A program made the position numbers and the translations under genes. The notes beneath the pieces were generated by a model, which was given only the letters and a program-made list of their open reading frames with translations, searched no databases and had not been told where the DNA came from. From Spirochaetales bacterium (lineage in GTDB: Bacteria; Spirochaetota; Spirochaetia; JAGLYY01), in NCBI GenBank assembly GCA_023131935.1, contig JAGLYY010000224.1:1-34774 (forward strand): a stretch of DNA of 34,774 bases, in the 5' to 3' direction. This document shows positions 8,532-17,021 of this stretch, one piece after another. Every line of letters starts with the position of its first letter. Position 1 is the first letter of the stretch.

Positions 8532-10679
8532 TTAGTGTCTATGTTGATTAGACCTGCCTGAGTCGTGGCGGGGTTTCCGGTGATCGTGATGCGAACTTCC
8601 TTGAGGATCAATAGCGTCGATGTAGCTTAAGTTAATTCTGCCCATCCTATCAATCTCAATAATCTTTACCTGTATTTGCTGCTCAAGCTTCAGTACATCG
8701 GATACTTTTTCAACCCTTTGTCTGGAAAGTTTGGAAATGTGACACAATCCATCCTTTCCCGGAAGAATTTCAACAAAAGCGCCGAAATCAACAATCCGTT
8801 TGACCGTACCCAGGTATACTTTTCCAACCTCAGGCTCTTCAACAAGCCCTCTGATCATTTCTTCAGCAAGACTGGCGCCTTCCTGGTTTTTACTGTAAAT
8901 GGTGATGGTCCCATCATTGTCTATGTTAACAGTTGTATCAGTTTTCTCGCTGATGGCTTTAACATTTTTGCCGCCAGGGCCTATTACCGCGCCAATCTTA
9001 TCCTGTTCAACTTTTATGATGGAAATTTTGGGCGCGTACTCTGAAATAGAACTTTCCGGAGTTCTGATAACTTCGTTCATGATACCGAGGATGTGGAGTC
9101 TTCCTTTATGGGCCTGATCAAGCGCCCGGGCCATAATTTCCGCGGAAACCTGCTTGATTTTAATATCCATCTGAAAAGCGGTGATGCCGTCTTCGGTTCC
9201 AGCGACTTTAAAGTCCATATCACCAAGATGGTCCTCCTCACCGAGGATATCGCTTAAAACCACTGTATTGGTTTCATCACTGATGAGTCCCATTGCGATA
9301 CCAGCAACAGGTTTTTTAATAGGTATACCAGCCTGAAGCAGACTCAAGGACCCCCCACACACCGTCGCCATGGAAGAAGAACCATTAGATTCGAGAACTT
9401 CTGATACAACCCTGATGGTATAGGGAAAATTCTCCTTCGAAGGAAGGACCCCGGCGATTGCACGTTTGGCGAGATGGCCATGTCCAATTTCCCTTCGACC
9501 AGTACCAAGCCGGCCGGTTTCCCCTACAGAGAAGGGAGGGAAGTTGTAATGGAGCATGAAATTATCAAACCGTTTCTCTCCATCGATATCGTCTTTCATC
9601 TGTTCATCAAAAACTGTTCCCAGTGTGGTAACCGCAAGAGCTTGAGTTTCGCCGCGGGTAAAAAGGGCGCTTCCGTGGGTACGGGGCAGTATTTTAATTT
9701 CACAGGAAATAGGGCGAATATCTTCCGGCCCTCTACCGTCGGTACGTATCCCTTTCTCAATGATTGATTTCCTGACAATCGTAGATTCAAGTTCTTCAAA
9801 AACCTCATTGAAAAGTTTTAGCTGCTCCTCTGGAATATCCTCCTCAAATCGGGTAAAAATGTCATTTTTCACCTGCTTGATGGCAGCATAGCGTTCCATT
9901 TTTCCCTTAACGAAACAGGCTTCTTCCATAAGAGAATATGCAGCTTTAATAATATCTTCCCTTTTCGGAAAGCTTTCATCAACCTCAGGAAGGGGCAATT
10001 TCTCTTTTCCAGCAAGCCTGGCAAGTTCAATTTGAGCATTACAGATCTCTTTAATAGTTACTTCGGCTTTGCTGATTGCTTTAATCATCAGATCTTCAGA
10101 GACCTCTTTTCCCCCTCCCTCAACCATGGTGATACCATGTTCGGTGCCGGCAACAACGATCTCTAGTTCCGATGCTTCAATTTGCGCAAAAGTAGGGTTC
10201 AGGATAAGTTCTTCATCAAGATAACAGACCCGAACTGAACCGGTAGGTCCATCAAAGGGGATATCAGATATGGTAACTGCAGCTGATGAAGCAATCATGG
10301 CAATCACATCTGGTGGATTAATCTGGTCGGCGGAAATAACCGTCGGTACAACCTGAATCTCTCTTCCAAATTTCTTTGAAAAGAGGGGTCTCATCGGGCG
10401 GTCAATCAACCGTGAAACAAGGATTTCCTTGTCTTTCGGTCGTGCTTCCCTTTTGAGGAACCCACCGGGAATTTTCCCCGCCGCGTAGAACTTTTCATTG
10501 TACTCAACCTGGAGAGGGACGTAGTCAAGTTCAGATTCCCTGCCGCCGCAGCAGGCGGTAGCAATTACCGCGCTTTCACCAAAACGGGCAAAAACAGATC
10601 CATTTGCCTGTTTGGCCATTTTTCCTGTTTCAAGTATGAGTTCTTTGTCACCAATTTTAATTGTGACTGAGTGTGGCAT
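8532..10679 (-). CDS. pnp: Polynucleotide phosphorylase
   Basis: PNPase is a trimeric 3'-5' exoribonuclease that uses phosphate to degrade RNA and is a core part of mRNA turnover. The 715 residues show the full order: first RNase PH domain, helical linker, second RNase PH domain (with FTRGETQALAVTTLG and the active-site region LGEEDHLGDMDFKVAGT), a KH domain (IGAVIGPGGKNVKAI) and an S1 domain (GTVKRIVDFGAFVEILPG). The C-terminus is a short His/Arg-rich tail (HHDHRKPRHDSGRSNQHRH). Start ATG at 10679 sits only 4 bases beyond the rpsO stop, and its ribosome site AAGGAA lies in the last codons of rpsO. This is the conserved rpsO-pnp pair, but without the long intergenic leader known from E. coli. 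Confidence 0.98.
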   Translation of the reverse strand: MPHSVTIKIGDKELILETGKMAKQANGSVFARFGESAVIATACCGGRESELDYVPLQVEYNEKFYAAGKIPGGFLKREARPKDKEILVSRLIDRPMRPLFSKKFGREIQVVPTVISADQINPPDVIAMIASSAAVTISDIPFDGPTGSVRVCYLDEELILNPTFAQIEASELEIVVAGTEHGITMVEGGGKEVSEDLMIKAISKAEVTIKEICNAQIELARLAGKEKLPLPEVDESFPKREDIIKAAYSLMEEACFVKGKMERYAAIKQVKNDIFTRFEEDIPEEQLKLFNEVFEELESTIVRKSIIEKGIRTDGRGPEDIRPISCEIKILPRTHGSALFTRGETQALAVTTLGTVFDEQMKDDIDGEKRFDNFMLHYNFPPFSVGETGRLGTGRREIGHGHLAKRAIAGVLPSKENFPYTIRVVSEVLESNGSSSMATVCGGSLSLLQAGIPIKKPVAGIAMGLISDETNTVVLSDILGEEDHLGDMDFKVAGTEDGITAFQMDIKIKQVSAEIMARALDQAHKGRLHILGIMNEVIRTPESSISEYAPKISIIKVEQDKIGAVIGPGGKNVKAISEKTDTTVNIDNDGTITIYSKNQEGASLAEEMIRGLVEEPEVGKVYLGTVKRIVDFGAFVEILPGKDGLCHISKLSRQRVEKVSDVLKLEQQIQVKIIEIDRMGRINLSYIDAIDPQGSSHHDHRKPRHDSGRSNQHRH

Positions 10680-10683
10680 TGTA

Positions 10684-10953
10684 TTACTTCCTTAAATTTA
10701 GTTTTTTCAGGATTTCCCGATATTTATCAAGTTCCGTACGTTTCAGGTATGTTAAAAGTCTTCTTCTCTGTCCTACCATCTTCAGCAGGCCCCGTCTGGA
10801 AGCGTGATCTTTCTTATGTTCCTTGAAGTGTTCTGTGAGATCCTGAATCCGGGCGGTCAGAAGCGCAATTTGAACCTCTGTCGAACCTGTATTTTTTTCA
10901 TCCAGTCCAAAATCCTTGACGATAGCCATTTTCTGTTCTTTGGTTAAAGCCAT
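10684..10953 (-). CDS. rpsO: 30S ribosomal protein S15
   Basis: S15 binds the 16S rRNA central domain early in 30S assembly. The 89-residue product beginning MALTKEQK matches the usual bacterial length and contains the family core [15 protein letters not shown] and [20 protein letters not shown]. An ATG two codons further upstream (10959) is open, but the AAGGAG ribosome site lies only one base from it and 7 bases from the ATG at 10953, so 10953 is chosen. The gene follows truB after 135 bases that contain a candidate promoter of its own, and precedes pnp by 4 bases. Confidence 0.97.
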   Translation of the reverse strand: MALTKEQKMAIVKDFGLDEKNTGSTEVQIALLTARIQDLTEHFKEHKKDHASRRGLLKMVGQRRRLLTYLKRTELDKYREILKKLNLRK

Positions 10954-11027
10954 TCTCATTCTCCTTTATGTATGGCAAATAGTAATGATATGCAAATAAA
11001 TCCCCTTACGGGAGTTGTTGAATACTA

Positions 11028-11065
11028 TGGGTAAATTGATATGTATTCATTGACCAGTTTACCCA
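11028..11065. repeat. Inverted repeat overlapping the rpsO promoter region
   Basis: The arms TGGGTAAATTG (11028-11038) and CAGTTTACCCA (11055-11065) are complementary except for one position that is G-T as RNA on the plus strand. The right arm covers the candidate -10 box of rpsO. No U-tract follows on either strand, so it does not look like a terminator. Confidence 0.45.
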
Positions 11066-11083
11066 AAAAAGTACAAAAGTCAA
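11056..11083 (-). promoter_or_regulatory. Candidate internal promoter for rpsO-pnp
   Basis: On the minus strand TTGACT (11083-11078) and TAAACT (11061-11056) are separated by 16 bases, just after the truB stop. The -35 is close to consensus and the -10 matches 4 of 6. It would let S15 and PNPase be made independently of the upstream operon, as happens in many bacteria. Confidence 0.4.
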
Positions 11084-11088
11084 TCTAT

Positions 11089-12000
11089 CTACTGTTTTCC
11101 ATTTTTAAAATCATACTTTTGTTTCGGTATCACAAACTCATACTTATAGGTTTCTCCTCTGTGGGAACAGAGGGCTATAAATTGATTATCTTCGTCGATG
11201 AAGGCGAAATACCCCTCCTGGGGGTGTGTAAAACCTGACAAATGTTTCTCTATTCCAGCACCTGTAAGTACTTGCTTAATCGATTGTTTATCTAATAAAA
11301 TCTTCTGAATCCCCCCTATCCGGTCGATAGCTTTTATCCCTTCGAAAAAGTCACTTTCAGGAGAAAATTCCTCAGGCGTTTTTCCATCCTCGACCAGGTA
11401 CGGTCCTACCGCGGTTCTTCTAAGGGAGGTGAGATACCCGCAGGAACCGCTGCTTCGTCCGAGGTCCCTCGCAAGGCTCCTGATATAGGTTCCTTTTCCG
11501 CAGATTACCTTTATCGTAAGATAAGGTGGTTTCCACCCAAGAATAGAAAGCTCCTTTATCTGAACTTCCCTCCCGGGCATTTCAACAATTTCCCCCGCCC
11601 GAACCCTTTCGTGAGCCCGTTTCCCATTAATATGAATCGCTGAATATGCGGGGGGGCGTTGTTTTATGGTGCCGCGAAATGTGGGGAGAACTTCTTCAAT
11701 GGTGCCAAGGTCCGGAACCGGAGCCGTTTGAATAAGTGCCCCCTCCGGATCCAAAGTATCGGTTTCCTTGCCGAAGCAGATTATTCCCTCATAGGTTTTA
11801 TCCATCCCGGTGATGTGAGGAACAAGTTTTGTGAATTGTCCGGTGAGAACAACGAGAATGCCGGATGCAAATTTGTCGAGGGTCCCTGTATGACCTACCC
11901 TTTTCTCATTAAGGACACGTTTAACCCTGGAAAGGGCCTGAAATGAGGTGACCCCTTCAGGTTTATCAAGAAGAAGGAGACCTGAAGCTCTTTTTCTCAA
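11089..12000 (-). CDS. truB: tRNA pseudouridine(55) synthase TruB
   Basis: TruB makes the universal pseudouridine 55 in the T-loop of tRNAs. The catalytic aspartate is D42 in GHTGTLDKFASG, and the family segments RGTIKQRPPAYSAIHINGKR and CGKGTYIRSLARDLG are both present. At 303 residues it is a normal bacterial TruB with the small C-terminal domain. The start is TTG at 12000-11998, overlapping the rbfA stop as TTGA; there is no good ribosome site, so it is probably translated by coupling to rbfA. Confidence 0.96.
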   Translation of the reverse strand: MRKRASGLLLLDKPEGVTSFQALSRVKRVLNEKRVGHTGTLDKFASGILVVLTGQFTKLVPHITGMDKTYEGIICFGKETDTLDPEGALIQTAPVPDLGTIEEVLPTFRGTIKQRPPAYSAIHINGKRAHERVRAGEIVEMPGREVQIKELSILGWKPPYLTIKVICGKGTYIRSLARDLGRSSGSCGYLTSLRRTAVGPYLVEDGKTPEEFSPESDFFEGIKAIDRIGGIQKILLDKQSIKQVLTGAGIEKHLSGFTHPQEGYFAFIDEDNQFIALCSHRGETYKYEFVIPKQKYDFKNGKQ

Positions 12001-12344
12001 GTATTCAGTTCCTCAATCTTTTTAATCATGTTGAAGCCATCTTCTATTGAATTGTCAAGGATAAATATTAATTTCGGGGTCTGTCTAATCTTCAGTTTTT
12101 TGCCGAGGATGCCCTGAATAAAGCCTGTAGCGTGATTCAAAGCATCAACAGAAGATTGGAGTTTTTTGCGGCCTTCAAATCCGGATATATAGATTTTAGC
12201 GTATGCTATATCCTTCGAGACATCAACATCTGAAATCGATATCATGGTTGTAACACGGGGATCTTTAATGATCCCTTTCATAATCATCATACTGATTTCT
12301 TCTCTTAACAGGCTTTTTACCCGTTCCAGTCTATGTTCTGCCAT
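11997..12344 (-). CDS. rbfA: Ribosome-binding factor A
   Basis: The 115-residue KH-type protein RbfA binds the 30S subunit and helps mature the 5' end of 16S rRNA; it is important in the cold. The family pattern is visible in MAEHRLERVKSLLREEIS, the strand KDIAYAKIYISGF and the closing RQTPKLIFILDNSIEDG. It starts with ATG at 12344, 8 bases after infB, behind an AAGGA site, and ends in a 4-base overlap with truB. Confidence 0.96.
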   Translation of the reverse strand: MAEHRLERVKSLLREEISMMIMKGIIKDPRVTTMISISDVDVSKDIAYAKIYISGFEGRKKLQSSVDALNHATGFIQGILGKKLKIRQTPKLIFILDNSIEDGFNMIKKIEELNT

Positions 12345-12352
12345 CGGTCCTT

Positions 12353-14884
12353 CTATTTATTTTCCGGCTTACCGAGTTTCTTCGCGATCTCTTTAATCTC
12401 AAAGACTTCAAGCTGATCTCCAACCTGAATGTCCTGGAAGGTCTCAATACCGATACCACATTCGTATCCGGCATCAACTTCCCTGGCATCTTCTTTAAAC
12501 CGCTTGAGACTGGTGATTTTTCCGGTATGCTGTTCAATACCTTCACGGAATACTCTGACATTGGATCCCCGTTTTACCTTACCGGTAAGAACATAGGTAC
12601 CTGCAATAACACCAATCTTTGGTACTTTGAAGGTATCCCGTACCTCTATGGTAGCAACGACCTCCTCCTTGAGTTCAGGAGCAAGCAGCCCTTCCATCGC
12701 TGATCGGATATCATCAACAGCATCATAGATGATGTTATACTTCCGGATTTCAACTTTTTCCCGGTCGGCTAGTATCTGAGCCTTTGAGGTCGGCCGAACG
12801 TGGAAGCCAATGATAATTGCGTTTGAAGCGACCGCCAGGTTAACATCGTTCTCAATAACTGCACCGGCAGATGTATGAATTGCAGTGAGCCGAATCTCCT
12901 TGGTGCTGAGCTTTTCAAGAGCGCTTTTGAGGGCTTCAACAGAACCGTGTACATCACCCTTGATGATAACCTTGAGTTCCTTAATCTCGCCGTCCTGGAT
13001 TGAATCGTAGAGATTATCCAGAGTAATTTTCTTGACGTTTGCGGCTTCACCCTGTTTTTCGAGCTCCTGACGTTTTGCACCGATTTGTCTCGCGAACTTT
13101 TCGGATTCTGTTACCTGAAAAGGTGCTCCGGCATCAGGAATTCCTGTAAAACCAAGGATTTCAATAGGTATTGCCGGCGGTGCTTCGGTAATCTTATTTC
13201 CCTTGTCATCAAATATAGCTCGAACCTTGCCAGGATAGACTCCAGCAACAAAAGCATCACCAATGCGCAGGGTACCCCTTTCTATTATGACTGTGGACAC
13301 AATACCCCGGCCATGATCAACCTTTGATTCAATAATCTTTCCCTCAGCCCGACAGCTGTAATTTGCTTTTAACTCAAGAACCTCTGCCTGTAAGAGGATG
13401 CTGTCAAGAAGTTCAGCAACTCCCTGTCCCTTCAAAGCGGATAGTTCAGCGAAAATCGTTGAACCGCCCCAATCTTCCGGAATGAGATTGTATTCCGAAA
13501 GTTGCTGTTTTACCCTATCGGGATTCGCTTCGGGGAGATCAATTTTATTAACAGCTACTATGATAGGAACTCCTGCCTCTTTAGCATGGTTCAGCGCTTC
13601 TACTGTTTGGGGCATAACACCATCGTTTGCGGCGACAACCAGCACAACGATGTCAGTAACCTGTGCTCCACGAGCCCGCATGAGAGTAAATGCTTCATGG
13701 CCGGGAGTATCAAGGAAAATGATATCTCCCTGAGGGAGAGCCACTTTGTACGCTCCAATATGTTGGGTGATTCCACCGAATTCACCAGCGACTACATCGG
13801 ACTTTCGGATGGTATCCAGGAGTTTTGTTTTACCATGATCAACGTGACCCATCACCGTTACAATGGGAGGGCGAGTCTTCAGATCCTCATCCTGGTCTTT
13901 TTCGCTCTCTATGATGGTTTCATCGTAGAGTGAGACAATTTTAACCTTCGCGCCATATTCTTCGGCAACAACGGCGGCTGTTTCCGCGTCAATCTGTTGA
14001 TTGATGGTGACCATCATTCCAAGTCCCATCAGTTTCCCGATGATTTCCGAAGCTTTCAGATTCATTTTTTTTGCGAGATCACTGACCGTAATGACCTCCA
14101 TCATATCGATTTCCTTGGGCACAGGATTCGATCTCTGGACGGTCTTCTTCTTTATCTGAAAATCTTTCTCTTTAAGATTCTGTTTCTTACTCTTCTGATA
14201 GGCAGGTTTCTTTTTTGCTTTATAGAATTTTTTCCCTGCCGGTTTTTTATCTCCTACTGGCGGAGCAGTTTGCTCGGGTTTAAATCCGGGACGCTGCTGA
14301 GGTCTGAAATTCCGCTGAGGTCCTCTATTTCCTCCAGGTCCGCCTGTTTGAGGTCTACCGCCCTGGGATGGTCTTCCACCCTGGGGAGGTCTACCACCCT
14401 GTGTTGGACGTCGATTTGGTCCTTCACCGCCTGCTGGGGGTCTTCGGTTATAACCTCCCCTGTTCCCACCGGTTCTGGGTCGGGGTTTCTCATTAGCAAA
14501 AATACCCTTGTTATAGGGTTCGGAGGGTGTTCGGGCAGGATGTGCTTTACGGGGATGCCGGTGACCTTCTGTCCCCTCGGCAACCATCTTTTTAGCATAT
14601 GTCTTTGCTGCTTGAGGTTTGCGGCCGGCTATTCCGGTCCTAACGGGCTTTTCCTTTCCAGGTCCGGATGAAGATGGAGCCTTTACGCGGGGTTCTTCTT
14701 CAACGGATGGTTTCTCATCTTTCTTAGCGACAACCCTGGGCACAGTTTTCTTGGTCCGCTTTTTAACAACAACTACCTTCTTCCGTTCCAGCTTCGTTTC
14801 TTCCACGGCAGCTGCCGATTCTGGTTTCCTGTGTTTTATAAGAGTCGCTTTTGGTTTCTGTTTCTTTTCCTGCTCTTCAGCCAT
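12353..14884 (-). CDS. infB: Translation initiation factor IF-2
   Basis: IF-2 is the GTPase that places initiator tRNA on the ribosome and drives subunit joining. The 843 residues comprise a basic, low-complexity N-terminal region (1-260, rich in K, P, G, R, with GGRPxQ repeats at 161-178), the IF2_N domain (about 263-312), and the GTPase with G1 GHVDHGKT (346-353), G3 DTPGHE and G4 NKID. Domains II, III and the C-terminal initiator-tRNA-binding domain follow (ending near [22 protein letters not shown]). It lies 63 bases after nusA, and that gap holds a small potential hairpin (14901-14937). The start ATG is preceded by AGAGGA. Confidence 0.98.
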   Translation of the reverse strand: MAEEQEKKQKPKATLIKHRKPESAAAVEETKLERKKVVVVKKRTKKTVPRVVAKKDEKPSVEEEPRVKAPSSSGPGKEKPVRTGIAGRKPQAAKTYAKKMVAEGTEGHRHPRKAHPARTPSEPYNKGIFANEKPRPRTGGNRGGYNRRPPAGGEGPNRRPTQGGRPPQGGRPSQGGRPQTGGPGGNRGPQRNFRPQQRPGFKPEQTAPPVGDKKPAGKKFYKAKKKPAYQKSKKQNLKEKDFQIKKKTVQRSNPVPKEIDMMEVITVSDLAKKMNLKASEIIGKLMGLGMMVTINQQIDAETAAVVAEEYGAKVKIVSLYDETIIESEKDQDEDLKTRPPIVTVMGHVDHGKTKLLDTIRKSDVVAGEFGGITQHIGAYKVALPQGDIIFLDTPGHEAFTLMRARGAQVTDIVVLVVAANDGVMPQTVEALNHAKEAGVPIIVAVNKIDLPEANPDRVKQQLSEYNLIPEDWGGSTIFAELSALKGQGVAELLDSILLQAEVLELKANYSCRAEGKIIESKVDHGRGIVSTVIIERGTLRIGDAFVAGVYPGKVRAIFDDKGNKITEAPPAIPIEILGFTGIPDAGAPFQVTESEKFARQIGAKRQELEKQGEAANVKKITLDNLYDSIQDGEIKELKVIIKGDVHGSVEALKSALEKLSTKEIRLTAIHTSAGAVIENDVNLAVASNAIIIGFHVRPTSKAQILADREKVEIRKYNIIYDAVDDIRSAMEGLLAPELKEEVVATIEVRDTFKVPKIGVIAGTYVLTGKVKRGSNVRVFREGIEQHTGKITSLKRFKEDAREVDAGYECGIGIETFQDIQVGDQLEVFEIKEIAKKLGKPENK
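14352..14405. repeat. Three tandem 18-bp repeats inside infB
   Basis: Units at 14352-14369, 14370-14387 and 14388-14405 are imperfect copies of GGTCTACCACCCTGGGAT. They keep the infB frame and encode repeated GGRPxQ hexapeptides in the disordered N-terminal region of IF-2. The repeat number could vary between strains without breaking the frame. Confidence 0.8.
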
Positions 14885-14900
14885 ATATCCTCTTTATCGC

Positions 14901-14937
14901 ATTCGGCTTTTTCTATAATAATCGATTCCAGCCGAAT
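14901..14937 (-). other. Potential mRNA hairpin in the nusA-infB gap
   Basis: Eight-base arms ATTCGGCT (14901-14908) and AGCCGAAT (14930-14937) are perfectly complementary around a 21-base A/T-rich loop. There is no following U-tract. It may be an RNA processing or stability element, or chance. Confidence 0.3.
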
Positions 14938-14947
14938 CCAATGATAT

Positions 14948-16393
14948 CTATTCCTCTTCCTCTATCTCGAAGCTCAGTCCAACCCCACAGTTTGGACATT
15001 GGGTCATGTCAACAGAAATTGCATTCCCACATTCAGGACACTCGAAGTATTCCTCTTCAGGCTCCTCTTCTGCTTCTTCTGTATCTTCCGATTCTTCTTC
15101 GATAATGTCAACATTCTCGAGAATGATCGATTTAATCTTCTTTATATCCTCTTCGCTCAAGTTTTCAAACTTGGCAAGTTCCTCATCTGTAAGAGACACG
15201 AGAGTTTCAATAAGTTCTATACCATCCTCGTAAAGGATATTGATAATATGTTCAGGAAGCCCTGGAAGTTCGGAAATTCGGATAATTTCCTCTTCTTCCT
15301 CGTAATCTCGAAAGAGTGCCTCAACAGCCCTTTTAGATTCAATGGAGATATCCATTTCCTCGAACTGGGCTTCAGTCTTTACATCAATATTCCAGTCTGT
15401 CAATCTATTAGCAAGACGGACGTTCAATCCCTGTTTTCCGATAGCGAGTGATAACTGGCTTTCATCAACAATAGCAATGGCTTGCCGTTTTGCTTCGTCT
15501 ACAATAACGACCTGTTTGACCTCGGCGGGGGAAAGGGCGTTTTTAACGAACTCCCGGGGATCATTCTCGTATTTAAGAATATCGATTTTCTCCCCCTCAA
15601 GCTCCCTTACAATTGCCTGGATCCGGACACCCTTCATACCGACGCACGCACCGACGGGATCTACATCATCCCTATTAGAGTACACCGCGAGCTTTGTTCG
15701 ATATCCCGGTTCACGCACTATCTTAAATATTTCCACAATCTGATCATATACTTCAGGAACTTCAAGATCGAAAATGCGTTTCACAAAATCGGTATGTGTC
15801 CTCGAAAGGACGATCTGCAGTCCCGAAGGTGTTTTATTTACTTCGTAAATAAGAGCTTTAATGCGGTCATTCGGCCGGTAAATCTCTCTTGGAGATTGAT
15901 ACCGTTTCGGAAGAATACCTTCGATTTTACCAAGATCGACAAAAATGTTCCCATTTCTCTCTCTCTGATAGTAACCGATGATCATTTCACCAACTTTTTC
16001 CTGAAATTCGGAATAGAGGGTGTCTTTCTGTATCTCCCGGAGGGTCTGCTTTGCCTTCTGCTTGGCAGTCTGAACAGCAACCCGGTCGAATTCTTTTATG
16101 TTGATTTCAATCAACAGTTCATCACCGATTTCACATTCATCGTTGAGTTCAAGGGCCTCTTCCAGACTGATTTCAGCAACCGGATCATAAATATCTTCAA
16201 CAATGCTTTTTCTTGCAAAGAGAGCCACATCGTTACCATCTTCACTGAAACGGACTACAGCGTTATCAGCTGTTCCGAATTTCCGTTTATATGCCGCATA
16301 GAGAAAATCTTCTATCGTTTTAACGACAAGTTCCTCTGATATTCCGCGATCTTGCACCAGTGCTTTTATTGCATCAGCTAATTCAGAAGACAT
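14948..16393 (-). CDS. nusA: Transcription factor NusA with a C-terminal zinc-ribbon extension
   Basis: NusA binds RNA polymerase and nascent RNA, modulating pausing, termination and antitermination. The 481 residues contain the N-terminal polymerase-binding domain (1-130), an S1 domain (about 135-200), and tandem KH domains (VDPVGACVGMKGVRIQAI; AIGKQGLNVRLANRL). A helix-hairpin-helix-like AR segment follows (about 372-430, ELPGLPEHIINILYEDGIE). After it come a very acidic linker and a short zinc ribbon, C452-x2-C455-x10-C466-x2-C469, ending in EIEEEE. I do not know this ribbon as a standard part of NusA. The start ATG at 16393 directly abuts the rimP stop, and an AGGAGG site lies inside rimP. 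This is the conserved rimP-nusA-infB arrangement. Confidence 0.97.
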   Translation of the reverse strand: MSSELADAIKALVQDRGISEELVVKTIEDFLYAAYKRKFGTADNAVVRFSEDGNDVALFARKSIVEDIYDPVAEISLEEALELNDECEIGDELLIEINIKEFDRVAVQTAKQKAKQTLREIQKDTLYSEFQEKVGEMIIGYYQRERNGNIFVDLGKIEGILPKRYQSPREIYRPNDRIKALIYEVNKTPSGLQIVLSRTHTDFVKRIFDLEVPEVYDQIVEIFKIVREPGYRTKLAVYSNRDDVDPVGACVGMKGVRIQAIVRELEGEKIDILKYENDPREFVKNALSPAEVKQVVIVDEAKRQAIAIVDESQLSLAIGKQGLNVRLANRLTDWNIDVKTEAQFEEMDISIESKRAVEALFRDYEEEEEIIRISELPGLPEHIINILYEDGIELIETLVSLTDEELAKFENLSEEDIKKIKSIILENVDIIEEESEDTEEAEEEPEEEYFECPECGNAISVDMTQCPNCGVGLSFEIEEEE

Positions 16394-16855
16394 CTACTTT
16401 CTGACCTCCTGTGAATATGCTAATTTAGCTTTCTGGATATTTGAACCTTCAATTCTCATTGTATTTCCATCCGCCTCAAGAGTAATAGTAGTACCACCAT
16501 GAAGTATTTTACCCATAATCCATTCCTGGGAATCTGCCAAAAACACTTTAACCAAACGGCCTGTGAAGATGTCAAATTCATCCAGATATTTCAGTTTCCT
16601 GCTCAATCCCGGAGATGATATCTCAAGATTGATCTCCCGTGTATCCTCAACAAGCTCAACACGTGGGCGCAGAGTCTTCGAGACCTCCACGCAGTCACTA
16701 ATAGTAACACCAGTTTCCTGGTGAATGACGATATGAACCTCAAGGATTCCCCGCCTTTGCTGCCGGGCGATCTCGACAATTTCAAAACCAAGCCCTTTGG
16801 TTACAGGCTGTAGTTCCGCGTAAAGATTGTGAGTTTCTTTCGGACGGCTATCCAT
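16394..16855 (-). CDS. rimP: Ribosome maturation factor RimP
   Basis: RimP binds free 30S subunits and is needed for their maturation. The 153-residue product has the two-domain pattern of the family: GLGFEIVEIARQQRRGILEV near the N-terminus, then VTISDCVEVSKTLRPRVE and YTLEISSPGLSR-like LEISSPGLSRKLK, followed by the SH3-like C-terminal domain. A GTG seven codons upstream (16876) is open but has no ribosome site. ATG at 16855 is preceded by AGGAG a few bases upstream and gives a product starting MDSRPKETH. It is the first gene of the long operon, with its promoter at 16945-16973 and an intrinsic terminator between promoter and gene. Confidence 0.93.
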   Translation of the reverse strand: MDSRPKETHNLYAELQPVTKGLGFEIVEIARQQRRGILEVHIVIHQETGVTISDCVEVSKTLRPRVELVEDTREINLEISSPGLSRKLKYLDEFDIFTGRLVKVFLADSQEWIMGKILHGGTTITLEADGNTMRIEGSNIQKAKLAYSQEVRK

Positions 16856-16887
16856 ATCTCTCCTATAAACTCCCACCGCTAAAGCCT

Positions 16888-16913
16888 AAAAAAGGAGTCG
16901 AACCTTCGACTCC
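16888..16913 (-). terminator. Intrinsic terminator/attenuator in the rimP-nusA leader
   Basis: Nine-base perfect arms GGAGTCGAA (16894-16902) and TTCGACTCC (16905-16913) are followed on the minus strand by TTTTTT. This is a textbook rho-independent terminator. It lies downstream of the promoter at 16945-16973 and 33 bases upstream of the rimP ATG, so it would stop transcripts begun there as well as any read-through from comF. Confidence 0.8.
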
Positions 16914-16944
16914 CCACAAGCTAGCTCATTCAGGATGACAGACA

Positions 16945-16973
16945 ATAATAGCAGGACATCAATTCTTAGTCAA
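16945..16973 (-). promoter_or_regulatory. Near-consensus sigma-70 promoter for the rimP operon
   Basis: On the minus strand TTGACT (16973-16968) and TATTAT (16950-16945) are spaced 17 bases apart. The start of transcription is expected near 16938, giving a leader of about 80 bases to the rimP ATG that includes the terminator at 16888-16913. Confidence 0.7.
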
Positions 16974-17001
16974 TAACAGGAAAAGAAACCCATACAAATC
17001 A

Positions 17002-17020
17002 CCGGAACGTACCTTTCCGG
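17002..17020 (-). terminator. Possible weak terminator after comF
   Basis: Six-base arms CCGGAA and TTCCGG around a 7-base loop begin right after the comF stop. The following sequence is only moderately T-rich (TGATTTGT). This is a weak candidate. Confidence 0.3.
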
Positions 17021-17021
17021 A

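Noticed and set aside
15482-16339. Plus-strand open frame of 285 codons antisense to nusA
   Set aside because: Lies wholly within nusA, which is certain from its domains. The translation has no recognisable domain, and long antisense frames are common opposite genes of this composition.
16888-16914. tRNA or tmRNA 3' end (GGTTCGACTCC resembles a T-arm)
   Set aside because: No acceptor stem, no anticodon arm and no CCA fit around it. The perfect hairpin plus T-tract is better explained as a terminator.
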